From the NCBI GenBank assembly GCA_041166745.1, contig JBEEGH010000028.1, positions 1 through 64,000 on the forward strand: 64,000 bases of DNA, given 5' to 3'. The notes under the pieces were generated by a model. That model was not told the origin of the DNA and made no database searches. It saw nothing but the letters and a program-made list of their open reading frames with translations. Source of the DNA: DASUCS01 sp041166745 (lineage in GTDB: Bacteria; Actinomycetota; Acidimicrobiia; Acidimicrobiales; JACDCH01). This document shows positions 26,445-35,018 of this stretch, piece by piece. Numbering within the stretch: the first letter of the stretch is position 1; every line of letters starts with the position of its first letter. Both the position numbers and the translations under genes were made by a program.

Positions 26445-26585
26445 GGAAAGTCCCTCCTCCAGCCACGCCGCCGGCGACCCCCACCGGTACAGCGCGGGCT
26501 GCATCGGACTGATTCGCCGTCCAGTACGAATCCCCTGCCCCCGTACGGACCGCGGGAGGACCGCCACGAAGCGTCATGTACCCTG

Positions 26586-26601
26586 CTCCCCCGAAGGGGA
26601 G
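26586..26601 (+). promoter_or_regulatory. Hairpin overlapping the receiver-gene ribosome binding site
   Basis: CTCCCC-CGAA-GGGGAG forms a perfect 6-bp stem with a CGAA tetraloop. Its 3' arm is part of the purine-rich GGGGAGGGG Shine-Dalgarno region of the response-regulator gene. A -10-like TGTACCCT lies just upstream (26577-26584). Folding would hide the ribosome binding site. Function is inference. Confidence 0.4.
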
Positions 26602-26614
26602 GGGTCGGCACCCA

Positions 26615-26995
26615 ATGAGCACCAAGGAAATCAGCGCGCTTCTGGTCGATGACGAGCCAGACGTGCGGCTGTTGCTCCGCAAGATGATCGAGGCGGAGAA
26701 CGACGGGCTGGTCGTGGCCGGCGAGGCCGCCGACGGGCACGAGGCGCTCGACGCCATGGATCGTTTGAACCCGTCGGTGATCGTGATCGACGAGCGGATG
26801 CCGGCGATGTCGGGCATGGAGGCCGCGGCGATCATCATCGCCCGCCGCCCCGGTCAGCCGATCGTGCTGTGCACCGCCCACCTGGACGACGACCTGCGCC
26901 AACGCGCCACAGCGATCGGCATCGCCGAATGCGTCGCCAAACGGGAGATGGCCACCATCCCCCTCCTCCTCAAGGACCTCGCCCGAACCGCCTGA
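26615..26995 (+). CDS. Stand-alone response-regulator receiver protein
   Basis: A 126-residue single receiver domain. Acid pocket Asp12-Asp13 (LLVDDEPD), phosphoacceptor Asp59 (VIVIDERMP), a Thr in LCTAH and the conserved Lys in CVAKREM are all present. No output domain follows. No histidine kinase is encoded nearby. It is divergent from the ABC importer operon across 170 bases, so it could influence that operon through partner proteins. The ATG follows a strong GGGGAGGGG ribosome binding site, itself within a small hairpin. Confidence 0.9.
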   Translation: MSTKEISALLVDDEPDVRLLLRKMIEAENDGLVVAGEAADGHEALDAMDRLNPSVIVIDERMPAMSGMEAAAIIIARRPGQPIVLCTAHLDDDLRQRATAIGIAECVAKREMATIPLLLKDLARTA

Positions 26996-27011
26996 CCGCC
27001 TCGACACCTGT

Positions 27012-28598
27012 GTGCCTGGGGGTGACGCTCTGGATTGGAACTTTGCGGAGGTGTGGGAGGTCGTCGCCCGGCAGGTGCCGGAGGCGCCGGCGCTGATCCA
27101 CGGCGACCGCACGATCGACTGGCAGACGTTCGACGCGAGGGCCGATGGCGTCGCCGCGGCCCTACTCGCCGCGGGGCTCGGGCACCAGGACAAGGTCGCG
27201 CAGTACCTCCTCAACTGCCCCGAGTACCTCGAATCCGTGTTCGCTGCATGGAAGGCCGCGCTCGTCCCGGTCAACACGAACTACCGCTACGGCGAGGACG
27301 AGATCGTCGCCTTGTGGGACAACGCCGATGTCGTCGCCGTCGTCTTCCACGGCGCCTTCACCGACCTCGCCGGTCGCGCCCGCCAGCGGCTGCCCGGCAT
27401 CCGCCTCTGGCTGTGGGTCGACGACGGAGCCGGGCCGTGCCCCGACTGGGCCGTGCCCTACGAGGCGGCCGCAGCGTCCGGCGCACTGCCGGTCACGAGC
27501 TGGCCACGGTCGGGCGACGATCTCTGGCTGATCTACACCGGCGGCACCACCGGGGCGCCGAAAGGGGTGATGTGGCGGCAGGACGACCTGCTGCGCGTGC
27601 TCAACGGGCGGGCCGCGGTGCCCATGCCGCTCGATGCGGCCGACCTCGACGCCGTCGAAGCCCTGATCTCCCAGCCTGGCCCGGTCGCCCTGATCGCCTC
27701 GCCGCTCATGCATGCCGCCGCGCAAGTACGCGCCTTCCCCGTGCTCAACAGCGGCGGATCGGTCGTCACGTTGCCTGGCGCGGCCTTCGACACCACGCAG
27801 GTGCTCGACGCGATCGTCCGGTGGCGGGTCAACTCGCTGGCGATCGTCGGCGATGCATTCGCGAAACCGCTCGTCGATGCGCTCGACGCCGAGCCCGACC
27901 GGTGGGACATCTCGTCGCTCCGCACGATCTCGTCGTCCGGAGCCCTGTTCTCGGAGACCGTGGTCCGCGGGTTGCTACGGCACAACGCCGCGATGAGCGT
28001 GGTCGACGTCGTCGGCGCGTCAGAGGCGATGGGCATCGCGTTCGCGACCTGGACCGTCGACTCCACCTTCGCGCCGGGCCACTTCGTGCCCTCGCCGGAC
28101 ACGCGGATCCTCGACGATGGACGCGTTGCCCGCCGGGGCAACATCCCGATCGGCTACTACAAGGACGCAGAGCGCTCGGCGATCACGTTCCCGGTGATCG
28201 ACGGCGAACGATGGTCGGTACCCGGCGACTTCGCCACGATCGAGGCCGACGGCTCGCTCCGGCTCCTCGGCCGCGGCACGAGCAGCATCAACACCGCCGG
28301 CGAGAAGGTGTGGCCCGAAGAAGTCGAGGCCGTGATCAAGGAGCTGCCAGCCGTCGCGGATGTGGCCGTCGTCGGCGTGCCGGACAACCGACTCGGTGAA
28401 GCCGTCACCGCCGTCGTCGTCGTCACTTCCGGGGCGTCGATCGACGCGTCCGCGATCATCGACCACGTGAAGCGGCGCATCGCCGGATACAAGGCGCCGC
28501 GGCGCGTCGTCTTCGTCCCGTCGCTCGACCGTCTCGAGAGCGGCAAGATCGACCATCGCCGCTGGAGGCAACGCGCCGCGGAGCTGCCGGCTACGTGA
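27012..28598 (+). CDS. Acyl-CoA synthetase (AMP-forming)
   Basis: A 528-residue adenylate-forming ligase activating a carboxylic acid to its CoA thioester. P-loop YTGGTTGAPKG is at residues 175-185, the aromatic/acidic motif is VGASEAMG, and the catalytic lysine near the C-terminus is in LESGKIDHR. The sequence resembles the actinobacterial PRK07798-type acyl-CoA synthetases often linked to sterol or terpenoid side-chain breakdown. GTG start 16 bases after the receiver gene. Its 3' end overlaps the convergent exporter ATPase gene by eight bases. Confidence 0.9.
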   Translation: MPGGDALDWNFAEVWEVVARQVPEAPALIHGDRTIDWQTFDARADGVAAALLAAGLGHQDKVAQYLLNCPEYLESVFAAWKAALVPVNTNYRYGEDEIVALWDNADVVAVVFHGAFTDLAGRARQRLPGIRLWLWVDDGAGPCPDWAVPYEAAAASGALPVTSWPRSGDDLWLIYTGGTTGAPKGVMWRQDDLLRVLNGRAAVPMPLDAADLDAVEALISQPGPVALIASPLMHAAAQVRAFPVLNSGGSVVTLPGAAFDTTQVLDAIVRWRVNSLAIVGDAFAKPLVDALDAEPDRWDISSLRTISSSGALFSETVVRGLLRHNAAMSVVDVVGASEAMGIAFATWTVDSTFAPGHFVPSPDTRILDDGRVARRGNIPIGYYKDAERSAITFPVIDGERWSVPGDFATIEADGSLRLLGRGTSSINTAGEKVWPEEVEAVIKELPAVADVAVVGVPDNRLGEAVTAVVVVTSGASIDASAIIDHVKRRIAGYKAPRRVVFVPSLDRLESGKIDHRRWRQRAAELPAT

Positions 28599-29775
28599 CT
28601 TCCCAGATCGTCTTCGCGGCCACCGGACCAAGGCGGACGATGGCGCTCGGTGCCTTGTCGAGACCTGGGCCGAACACCTCGAAGCTCGCGGCCGGGTGCC
28701 ATGGCAGCAGGTCGCGGTTGCGCTGGAAGACACCGACCCAGAGGTAATAGCGCCCGCCTGCGAGCGGCAGGCGCTCGAACGCACAACGAACATCGAGCGG
28801 GGTTCGCGGTTCGACCACGACCTGGTTGGAGACCATCACGATCGGGCTCGCAGGGCCCTCGCTGATACCGACGACGAGCAGTCCCTTGCCACCCACGTCG
28901 CTCTCGAGGCGAAGCCGGACCTCGAGCGGTTCATCGGTCGCGGGCACGGCGCCCCCCGGGCCGTCGACCTCGGCCTTCACCAACCGAATCTCGCTGTCGG
29001 CCGCGAATCCGACCTCGGCCATCTCCTCGACGCCGCGGCGGTACGCACCGACGACCTCGCGGCTGTCGCCGTCCTGCCGCAGAATTCCGTCGTCGAGCCA
29101 CAGCACACGACTGCAGGTCGATTCGACCGCAGCGAGGTCGTGGGACACGAACACGACGGTGGTGCCCTGCGACAGCACGTGACGCATGCGGTCGAGACAC
29201 TTCTGTTGGAACGAGGCATCGCCGACCGCGAGGACCTCGTCGATGAGGAGAACATTCGGCTCGAGGAACGCAGCGACTGCGAACCCGAGTCGCATCTGCA
29301 TCCCACTCGAATAGAACTTCACCTGGCGGTCGACGGCCTGGGAGACCTCGGCGAAATCGATGATGTCGTCGAATCGACTTTGCACGTCGCGCCGCGACAG
29401 GCCGAGTAGTGACCCGTACAGCTGGACGTTCTCGCGGCCGGTCAGCTCTGGGTGGATTCCGGCTCGAACCTCGATGAGTGCGCCAACCCGACCGCGCACG
29501 TCCACCTCGCCCGCGTGCTGGTACATCACGCGGCAGAGGATCTTGAGCAGCGTCGATTTGCCGGAGCCGTTGCGGCCCACGAGCCCGACAGCCTCCCCCG
29601 GCCCGACATCGAACGAGACGTCGCGCAGCGCCCAGCGATACGAACGTCCGCTGCCTCTCGACGTGGCCAGCCTCTTGCTCCAAGCGTCGTAGCGGCCGCG
29701 CGCCGTGCGAGGGACCCTCTCGGCCCGAAAACGCTTCCAGACGCGGTCGGCGCGCAGGCTGCCGTCAGGCAACAT
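28591..29775 (-). CDS. wzt: Polysaccharide ABC exporter ATPase (Wzt-like)
   Basis: A 394-residue ATPase of the capsule/O-antigen exporter family. Walker A GRNGSGKST is followed by the subfamily marker GALIEVRAGIHPELTGREN, signature YSSGMQMRL and Walker B VLLIDEVLAVGD. A C-terminal beta-sandwich of about 130 residues (from about 265) resembles the carbohydrate-binding domain of Wzt, which recognises the finished glycan. The ATG lies 11 bases inside the permease gene end. It would energise export of the glycan made by the cluster at 30.8-41.4 kb. Confidence 0.9.
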   Translation of the reverse strand: MLPDGSLRADRVWKRFRAERVPRTARGRYDAWSKRLATSRGSGRSYRWALRDVSFDVGPGEAVGLVGRNGSGKSTLLKILCRVMYQHAGEVDVRGRVGALIEVRAGIHPELTGRENVQLYGSLLGLSRRDVQSRFDDIIDFAEVSQAVDRQVKFYSSGMQMRLGFAVAAFLEPNVLLIDEVLAVGDASFQQKCLDRMRHVLSQGTTVVFVSHDLAAVESTCSRVLWLDDGILRQDGDSREVVGAYRRGVEEMAEVGFAADSEIRLVKAEVDGPGGAVPATDEPLEVRLRLESDVGGKGLLVVGISEGPASPIVMVSNQVVVEPRTPLDVRCAFERLPLAGGRYYLWVGVFQRNRDLLPWHPAASFEVFGPGLDKAPSAIVRLGPVAAKTIWEVT

Positions 29776-30634
29776 CGCTGAAACCCGTCTCCATCCGCTT
29801 GAACACGACATAGCCCAGTGCGACCCACACGAGCGACGAGACGGCCGCGATGCCCAGTAGGCCGTACTCGGGTTGGTCGCCCACCAACACGGTGTCTCGG
29901 AAACCCTGAATGACCGGCCCCAACGGATTGCAGGCCGCGTACACGGGCTGCCATGCCTTCGGCACGACCGTGTTCAGGCTGTAGGCGACGGGTGTGGCGA
30001 ACAGGCCGAGCTGCAAGATGATCGTCACGCCGTAGCGAAGGTCACGCACGTAGACCGTGAGCGCGGACAGCAAGAGACACACGCCGACCGTGAACAGCAC
30101 CAGCACGACCGTGAGCATCGGAACCCAGACGACTCCCGCCGTCGGCATGAAACCGTTCACGGCGAACAGCACGAGAAGAGCGACCATCGCACAGGCGGTG
30201 TCCACTGCCGCGCTCGTGACGGTCGAGATGGGGAAGACCTCCCGGGGGCAATAGATCTTGTTGAGCAGGGCGTTGTTCTGCACGATGACCTGAGAACTCG
30301 CCGACACTGCGCCCGAGAAGAAGCTCCACGGCAGGAGCCCGACGTAGGCGAAGATCGGGTACGGAATGCCGCCGGTCTCGATATGAGCCACTCGCCTGAG
30401 GAAGACCGTGAAGACGACCATCAGGGTCACCGGCGTGATGAGCGACCACGCGAAACCGAGGAAAGTTTGCTTGTAACGGCTTCGAAGGTTCCGTTCGGTG
30501 AGCGTTCCGACGAGCTCTCGCGCCGCCCACAGTTCCTTCATCGCCGTGACCAGATGGAGCCTGCGGCGAAAGACGATCTCCGGCGGTGGTTGATCGGCAA
30601 CTCCCGCCGGTGAAGAGGCGGAGCCTTCGACCAT
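29765..30634 (-). CDS. wzm: Polysaccharide ABC-2 type permease (Wzm-like)
   Basis: A 289-residue ABC-2 permease with six expected membrane helices, including FLGFAWSLITPVTLMVVFTV, YVGLLPWSFFSGAV and LGLFATPVAYSL. The N-terminal ELVGTLTERNLRSRYKQTFLG is the usual amphipathic coupling region of Wzm/TagG proteins. Its stop overlaps the ATPase start. It is divergent from the tyrosine-kinase gene across about 130 bases. Confidence 0.92.
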   Translation of the reverse strand: MVEGSASSPAGVADQPPPEIVFRRRLHLVTAMKELWAARELVGTLTERNLRSRYKQTFLGFAWSLITPVTLMVVFTVFLRRVAHIETGGIPYPIFAYVGLLPWSFFSGAVSASSQVIVQNNALLNKIYCPREVFPISTVTSAAVDTACAMVALLVLFAVNGFMPTAGVVWVPMLTVVLVLFTVGVCLLLSALTVYVRDLRYGVTIILQLGLFATPVAYSLNTVVPKAWQPVYAACNPLGPVIQGFRDTVLVGDQPEYGLLGIAAVSSLVWVALGYVVFKRMETGFSDVA

Positions 30635-30670
30635 CCGATCATCTTCCCATAGCCGGTGCGGGCCCCCGAC

Positions 30671-30710
30671 CGACCCGTGTACCGGCGCGCGGGTCGGACG
30701 ATCTACAATC
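30671..30710 (+). promoter_or_regulatory. Inverted repeat and -10 box upstream of glycan operon
   Basis: CCGACCCG (30671-30678) and CGGGTCGG (30691-30698) form a perfect 8-bp inverted repeat with a 12-base spacer. Six bases later comes TACAAT (30705-30710), a good -10 box for the rightward polysaccharide operon. The repeat covers the -35 area, so it could be an operator. The binding protein is unknown. Confidence 0.45.
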
Positions 30711-30766
30711 GCCGCTGATGGCCGGCTGAGTGTCGTGCCCCCTTGCCTGCGGAGCAGCCTGGCCCA

Positions 30767-32650
30767 GTGGAACCCCTCGAATACTTACGAATTCTTCGTC
30801 GGCGCAAGCTGTTCGTCGCGCTCGCCGTGTTGGTGGGTGTCATTGCCGGCTGGGTGAGTGCCCCCGGATCGAGCAGCAACGCTCCGCCGAACTACCGCGC
30901 CACGCACACCCTCATCTTGGCTCCGACAATCGTCGTGAAGGCCTTCAACATCGAGCAGACCGCGCTGCTCCTGACCGCTGGCGCGATCCCGCAGGCGGTC
31001 GCCCAAAAGCTCGGCCCGGGCACCGACCCCGTGCGACTCTCGAAGAAGGTGCAGCCGAAGGCGAACACCACGCTCGGTACGATCGACATCACCGCCATCG
31101 ATCCCGACCCGAACTTCGCGGTCGCGGTGGCCGACGCCTTCGCGCAGGCCTTGGTCGACGATCTCAGTCGCGACGGTCTGCAGCGCTGGCAAGACCAACA
31201 CGACTCGTTGAGCACGCAAGTCAACGACCTCAAGAGCCAACTCGACGCGCTCACCGGCACGTTCGTTCCGAACGTCTCATCCCCGGCCAAGAGCCAGTTC
31301 GACGCGATCAGCAGCCAGTTCACGGCCGCTCAGGCCCGACTCATCCAGCTCGACGCCACCGGCCCCCCGCCGCCGACGTTCTCGACGTTGCAGTCGGCCC
31401 GAGCGGTCCTGGTCACGCAATCGGGACTGAAGCCACCTGACTCGAAGCCGGCGCGCGCACTGCTGCTCGGCCTTTTGGGCCTAGGGCTCGGGATCGGGTT
31501 GGCGTTCGCCGCGGAGCGGCTCGAGACCCGGCTCACGACCAAGACCTCGGCCGAGCTGGCCTTCGGCCTTCCCGTCGTAGCGGAGATCCCGACGCTCCCG
31601 CATGCGAAGCGTCACGAAAACGAGCTGATGACGGCGACCCAGCCCGCAGCTCCGTTCGTCGAGTCGTACCGCGGGCTGCGCACGATGGTGTTGCTCAAGG
31701 CGCTCGACATCACGCACCACGACAGCGGAGGGGCAGCCGAGGCCGCCCGTGGTGGGAAGGTGCTCGTCGTCGTGTCGCCCGGCGCCGGCGAAGGCAAGAC
31801 GACCACCGCCGCGCATCTCGCGGCGTTGTTGGCGGAGGCAGGCCACTCCGTCCTCGTGGTCTCGGCGGACTTCCGCCGTCCGCGAGTGCACGAGTTGTTC
31901 GCCGTCGAAAGCGCTCCCGGCCTCAGCGACGTCCTTGCGCAACGCAATCCACTGCCGTTGCGCTCGCTCGATCTGTCGACGCCCGTCAAGGGCGTGAAGC
32001 TGCTCGCGAGTGGAGCGCCCGTCGACAACCCTGCTCCCCTCCTCGGCGCGACGGTCGAGTTGATGCGCGGAGCCCGACCGTTGTTCGACTTCGTGATCGT
32101 CGACACCGCGCCGCTGCTCGTCGCCAACGATGCCAGCGAGTTGATTCGAGCTGCCGACATGGTGCTGGTGGTGGCCCGGTCTCGCCGTACCACCATCGAG
32201 GCGTGCGAACGGAGCGCCGAGTTGCTGAAGCGCATCGACGCTCCGGTCATCGGCTCCGTGCTCGTCGGCGCGAGCGACATGCCCGCCGCGTACCGCTACT
32301 ACCGCTACCGGTACTACGGGGCCACGAGCCCGCCGACGTTGTCGCAGCGCTTGCGGGGAGGCGGCGCGAAGAAGGCGAAGACGGAATCCGAGCCGCCCGA
32401 ACGGCGGCAACGCCAACGCGGTGAGCACACGGCGAAGCGTGGCCGCGGCCGGCGCGTCGAACGCGAGATGGTCGAGGATCCGCTCGACCTGCCGATGCCT
32501 GAACACGTCGAGCACGAGCGCGGCGAACCCGTCGAGGCCGCACCCGTCGAGCCTGCACCCGTCACTGGCACCACGAACGGATCCGGCGAGCCCGGGATCA
32601 GCGAAGAGTCGCTCTCCGAGTTCTGGCAGGAGTTCAAGGAACGCCGGTGA
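30767..32650 (+). CDS. Wzz-like chain-length determinant fused to BY-tyrosine kinase
   Basis: A 627-residue bacterial tyrosine kinase with a Wzz domain, controlling polysaccharide chain length. Membrane helices at about 14-30 and 231-248 frame the extracytoplasmic domain. The kinase shows Walker A PGAGEGKT (338-345), Walker A' VVSADFRRP (365-372) and Walker B FVIVDTAP. A tyrosine cluster, YRYYRYRYYG (509-518), follows and then a charged tail ending EFWQEFKERR. The GTG at 30767 giving MEPLEYLRILRRR is preferred, with GGAG 13 bases upstream; a TTG at 30743 is possible. It overlaps the next gene by GTGA. Confidence 0.88.
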   Translation: MEPLEYLRILRRRKLFVALAVLVGVIAGWVSAPGSSSNAPPNYRATHTLILAPTIVVKAFNIEQTALLLTAGAIPQAVAQKLGPGTDPVRLSKKVQPKANTTLGTIDITAIDPDPNFAVAVADAFAQALVDDLSRDGLQRWQDQHDSLSTQVNDLKSQLDALTGTFVPNVSSPAKSQFDAISSQFTAAQARLIQLDATGPPPPTFSTLQSARAVLVTQSGLKPPDSKPARALLLGLLGLGLGIGLAFAAERLETRLTTKTSAELAFGLPVVAEIPTLPHAKRHENELMTATQPAAPFVESYRGLRTMVLLKALDITHHDSGGAAEAARGGKVLVVVSPGAGEGKTTTAAHLAALLAEAGHSVLVVSADFRRPRVHELFAVESAPGLSDVLAQRNPLPLRSLDLSTPVKGVKLLASGAPVDNPAPLLGATVELMRGARPLFDFVIVDTAPLLVANDASELIRAADMVLVVARSRRTTIEACERSAELLKRIDAPVIGSVLVGASDMPAAYRYYRYRYYGATSPPTLSQRLRGGGAKKAKTESEPPERRQRQRGEHTAKRGRGRRVEREMVEDPLDLPMPEHVEHERGEPVEAAPVEPAPVTGTTNGSGEPGISEESLSEFWQEFKERR

Positions 32651-34077
32651 GTTCGGTGGCGCCCGACGGCCGCGCCATCCCGACCCGCGGCGCGTGGCTC
32701 ATCGCGGGACGTCGCCAACGGGCGGATCATGCGCGGCACAACCCGTCGTCGATCTCGTTCGTATTGCTGCTCGGTGTCATCGCGCTCCCCGTCGCCCTGG
32801 CGGTGACGATGCAGACCACCAACTACGACATCTGGGGTGGCGTGCTCGTCGGGTCGGTGCTGTTGCTGCTCACCGTGCCGCTGGCGACGCGGGCCGCTCG
32901 CCGGCAGCAAGACCCGAGGATCGGCCGCATCATTCTCTTCGCGCTGTTCGTGAAGTTGTCGGTGGGCACGATCGCTCGCTATGTGGTGGCGTTCTACGTG
33001 TACAAGTCGTCCGACGCGGGGGCGTACTTCAACGCGGGAAGGTTGTACGCCCCTCGGTTCCGGGCGGGTGACTTCACCAATCTGGGCAAGCTCGTCGGAA
33101 CTGGTTTCGTAGAGGTGCTCTCGGGAATCGTCATCGCCGCAATCGACGAAACGCGTCTCGGGGAGTTCATGGTGTTCTCGTGGCTGGCCTTCCTCGGGCT
33201 GTACCTCTTCTACCAGGCGTTTCGTATCGCATTCCCCGAGGGCGATCACCGCCGGTATTGCCTGCTGGTCTTCTTCTGGCCGTCGCTGCTGTTCTGGCCT
33301 TCGAGCGTGGGCAAGGACGCCTGGATGGTCTTCATGCTGGGGATGTGCGCCCTAGGCGTCGCCAATCTCCTCGTCGGGCGGTGGCGAGGTTTCGCGTGGC
33401 TGGCAGTGGGCTGTCTCGGATCGATCATGGTGCGACCCCACGTGGCGCTCATCGTCATTGCCGCGTTCGCAATCGCGCTGGTGCTTCGCCGCAACCGCGG
33501 GACGTACGCGCGCATGCTGGCGCGACCCGTAGGCACCATCGTCCTGGTCACGGGCATGATCATCGGTGGCGCCGTGATCTTCCAGCAGACGCAGAGCTTC
33601 TTCAAGCTCGACAGCCTCGATCTCGAGTCCGCCCAGACGGTGCTCGAAAACACGACGGACAAGACGGCGGAGGGGGGATCCTCGTTCACGCCGGCGACGC
33701 CGACATCGCCGCTCGGCTACCTCGAGGGCGCCATCACCGTCATGTTCCGGCCGCTGCCGACGGAGGTGGCCGGTGCCGCGCTCCTCTCAGGCTTGGAAGG
33801 CGTCCTCCTCGCCGGTCTTGTCGTGGTCTCATGGAAACGAGTCGTTCGCATCGTGCGAATGAGCCTGCGGAACGCGTACGTCGCATTCGCGGTCGGCTAT
33901 TCGGCCGTGTTCATCTTCGCCTTCAGCAGCATCAGCAACTTCGGAATCTTGGCGCGGGAGCGGTCTCAGTTTTTTCCGGTGCTCTTCGTGCTGCTGGCCA
34001 TCCCGAAGCGCACGCGAGGCACGAACGACGAGCCCGATGACGCCACGAACGACCCCGCGCTTGTTGCCGCGGGTTGA
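32647..34077 (+). CDS. Multi-pass membrane protein, putative polysaccharide polymerase
   Basis: A 476-residue membrane protein with about ten hydrophobic segments and a large loop near residues 315-370. It resembles Wzy/EpsG-like polymerases in layout, but I cannot see a diagnostic motif. The position directly after the chain-length kinase (GTGA overlap) and before acyl- and glycosyltransferases supports a role in chain polymerisation or ligation. Conserved-looking charged loop residues include FYVYKSSDAGAYFNAGR and FWPSSVGKDAW, the latter typical of actinobacterial glycan-cluster membrane proteins. Confidence 0.72.
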   Translation: MSSVAPDGRAIPTRGAWLIAGRRQRADHARHNPSSISFVLLLGVIALPVALAVTMQTTNYDIWGGVLVGSVLLLLTVPLATRAARRQQDPRIGRIILFALFVKLSVGTIARYVVAFYVYKSSDAGAYFNAGRLYAPRFRAGDFTNLGKLVGTGFVEVLSGIVIAAIDETRLGEFMVFSWLAFLGLYLFYQAFRIAFPEGDHRRYCLLVFFWPSLLFWPSSVGKDAWMVFMLGMCALGVANLLVGRWRGFAWLAVGCLGSIMVRPHVALIVIAAFAIALVLRRNRGTYARMLARPVGTIVLVTGMIIGGAVIFQQTQSFFKLDSLDLESAQTVLENTTDKTAEGGSSFTPATPTSPLGYLEGAITVMFRPLPTEVAGAALLSGLEGVLLAGLVVVSWKRVVRIVRMSLRNAYVAFAVGYSAVFIFAFSSISNFGILARERSQFFPVLFVLLAIPKRTRGTNDEPDDATNDPALVAAG

Positions 34078-35018
34078 TCTTGGATATCCGTCCGGCCGCG
34101 GCTGACGACCGTCCCGAGATCAACGCGTTGCTGCGGCGAACGCTCAACGTCGGCGACGACACCCGCTACGACGAGTTCCTCGAGTGGAAGCACCGGGCGA
34201 ATCCTTTCGGGCCGTCGTACGAATGGGTTGCCATCGTCGACGGTGCCGTTGCCGGCTATCGATCGTTCCTGCGTTGGGAGCTCGTCGTCGACGGAGCCGT
34301 TCGGCGCGCGGTGCGCGCGGTCGACACGGCCACCGACCGCGACCACCAAGGCAAAGGCATCTTCAACGCGCTGACGGTGCACGCCGTCGAGTACCTCGTC
34401 TCCGACGGCGTGGCGTGGGTGTTCAACACGCCGAACGATGCCAGCCGACCGGGATATCTCAAGATGGGGTGGTCGGTCGTCGGCAAACTTCCTGTCGCGG
34501 TGATGGCTCGGTCCCCGCTCGCGTTGCGGCACCTCCGGCAGGCCCGGCAGCCGGCGGCGCGCTGGTCGGAGCGCTGCACCGCGTTCGAGCCGGCGGTCGA
34601 ATCCATCGGTCGGATCGTTCGCGACGACGAGGCCGCCGCGAATGTCTCTGATCGCTGGGCGACGAACCGGACGCTGCCGTTCCTGCGGTGGCGGTACGGT
34701 CTCGATGCGCTGCAGTACCGCGGCGTGGAGGCCGAGGATGCCGTCGTGGTATTTCGCGTACGGCAACGAGGTCCTTTGCGCGAGGCGCTCATCGCCGACG
34801 TGATCGGGCCGGGGGCGCGACACGTGCGGCTGGGTTCGGTTGCACGCAAGATCCTGCGATCCACGGGCGCCGACGTCGCCGTCATCGCCGGGCGCCGTCG
34901 TCCCCGCACCGCCATCCCGATCGGCGGACCGCTCGTGACATGGCGGCCCGTGGCCGACGAACGGACGCCGGCCCTCGACCAGCTGGCGTTCTGCGGCGGC
35001 GACATGGAGCTGTTCTGA
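34074..35018 (+). CDS. GNAT-family N-acyltransferase
   Basis: A 314-residue protein with an N-terminal GNAT domain. The acetyl-CoA pyrophosphate loop is DRDHQGKGIFNAL (about residues 93-105), followed by FNTPNDASRPGYLKMGW. The C-terminal half resembles a second, degenerate acyltransferase repeat, as in FemAB/GNAT double-domain proteins of glycan clusters. TTG start overlapping the upstream TGA (TTGA). It probably N-acylates an amino sugar of the surface glycan. Confidence 0.8.
   Translation: MILDIRPAAADDRPEINALLRRTLNVGDDTRYDEFLEWKHRANPFGPSYEWVAIVDGAVAGYRSFLRWELVVDGAVRRAVRAVDTATDRDHQGKGIFNALTVHAVEYLVSDGVAWVFNTPNDASRPGYLKMGWSVVGKLPVAVMARSPLALRHLRQARQPAARWSERCTAFEPAVESIGRIVRDDEAAANVSDRWATNRTLPFLRWRYGLDALQYRGVEAEDAVVVFRVRQRGPLREALIADVIGPGARHVRLGSVARKILRSTGADVAVIAGRRRPRTAIPIGGPLVTWRPVADERTPALDQLAFCGGDMELF

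Noticed and set aside
30719..30730. A three-codon ORF (ATG GCC GGC TGA) just after the TACAAT box
   Set aside because: Too short to judge; there is nothing to set it apart from chance.
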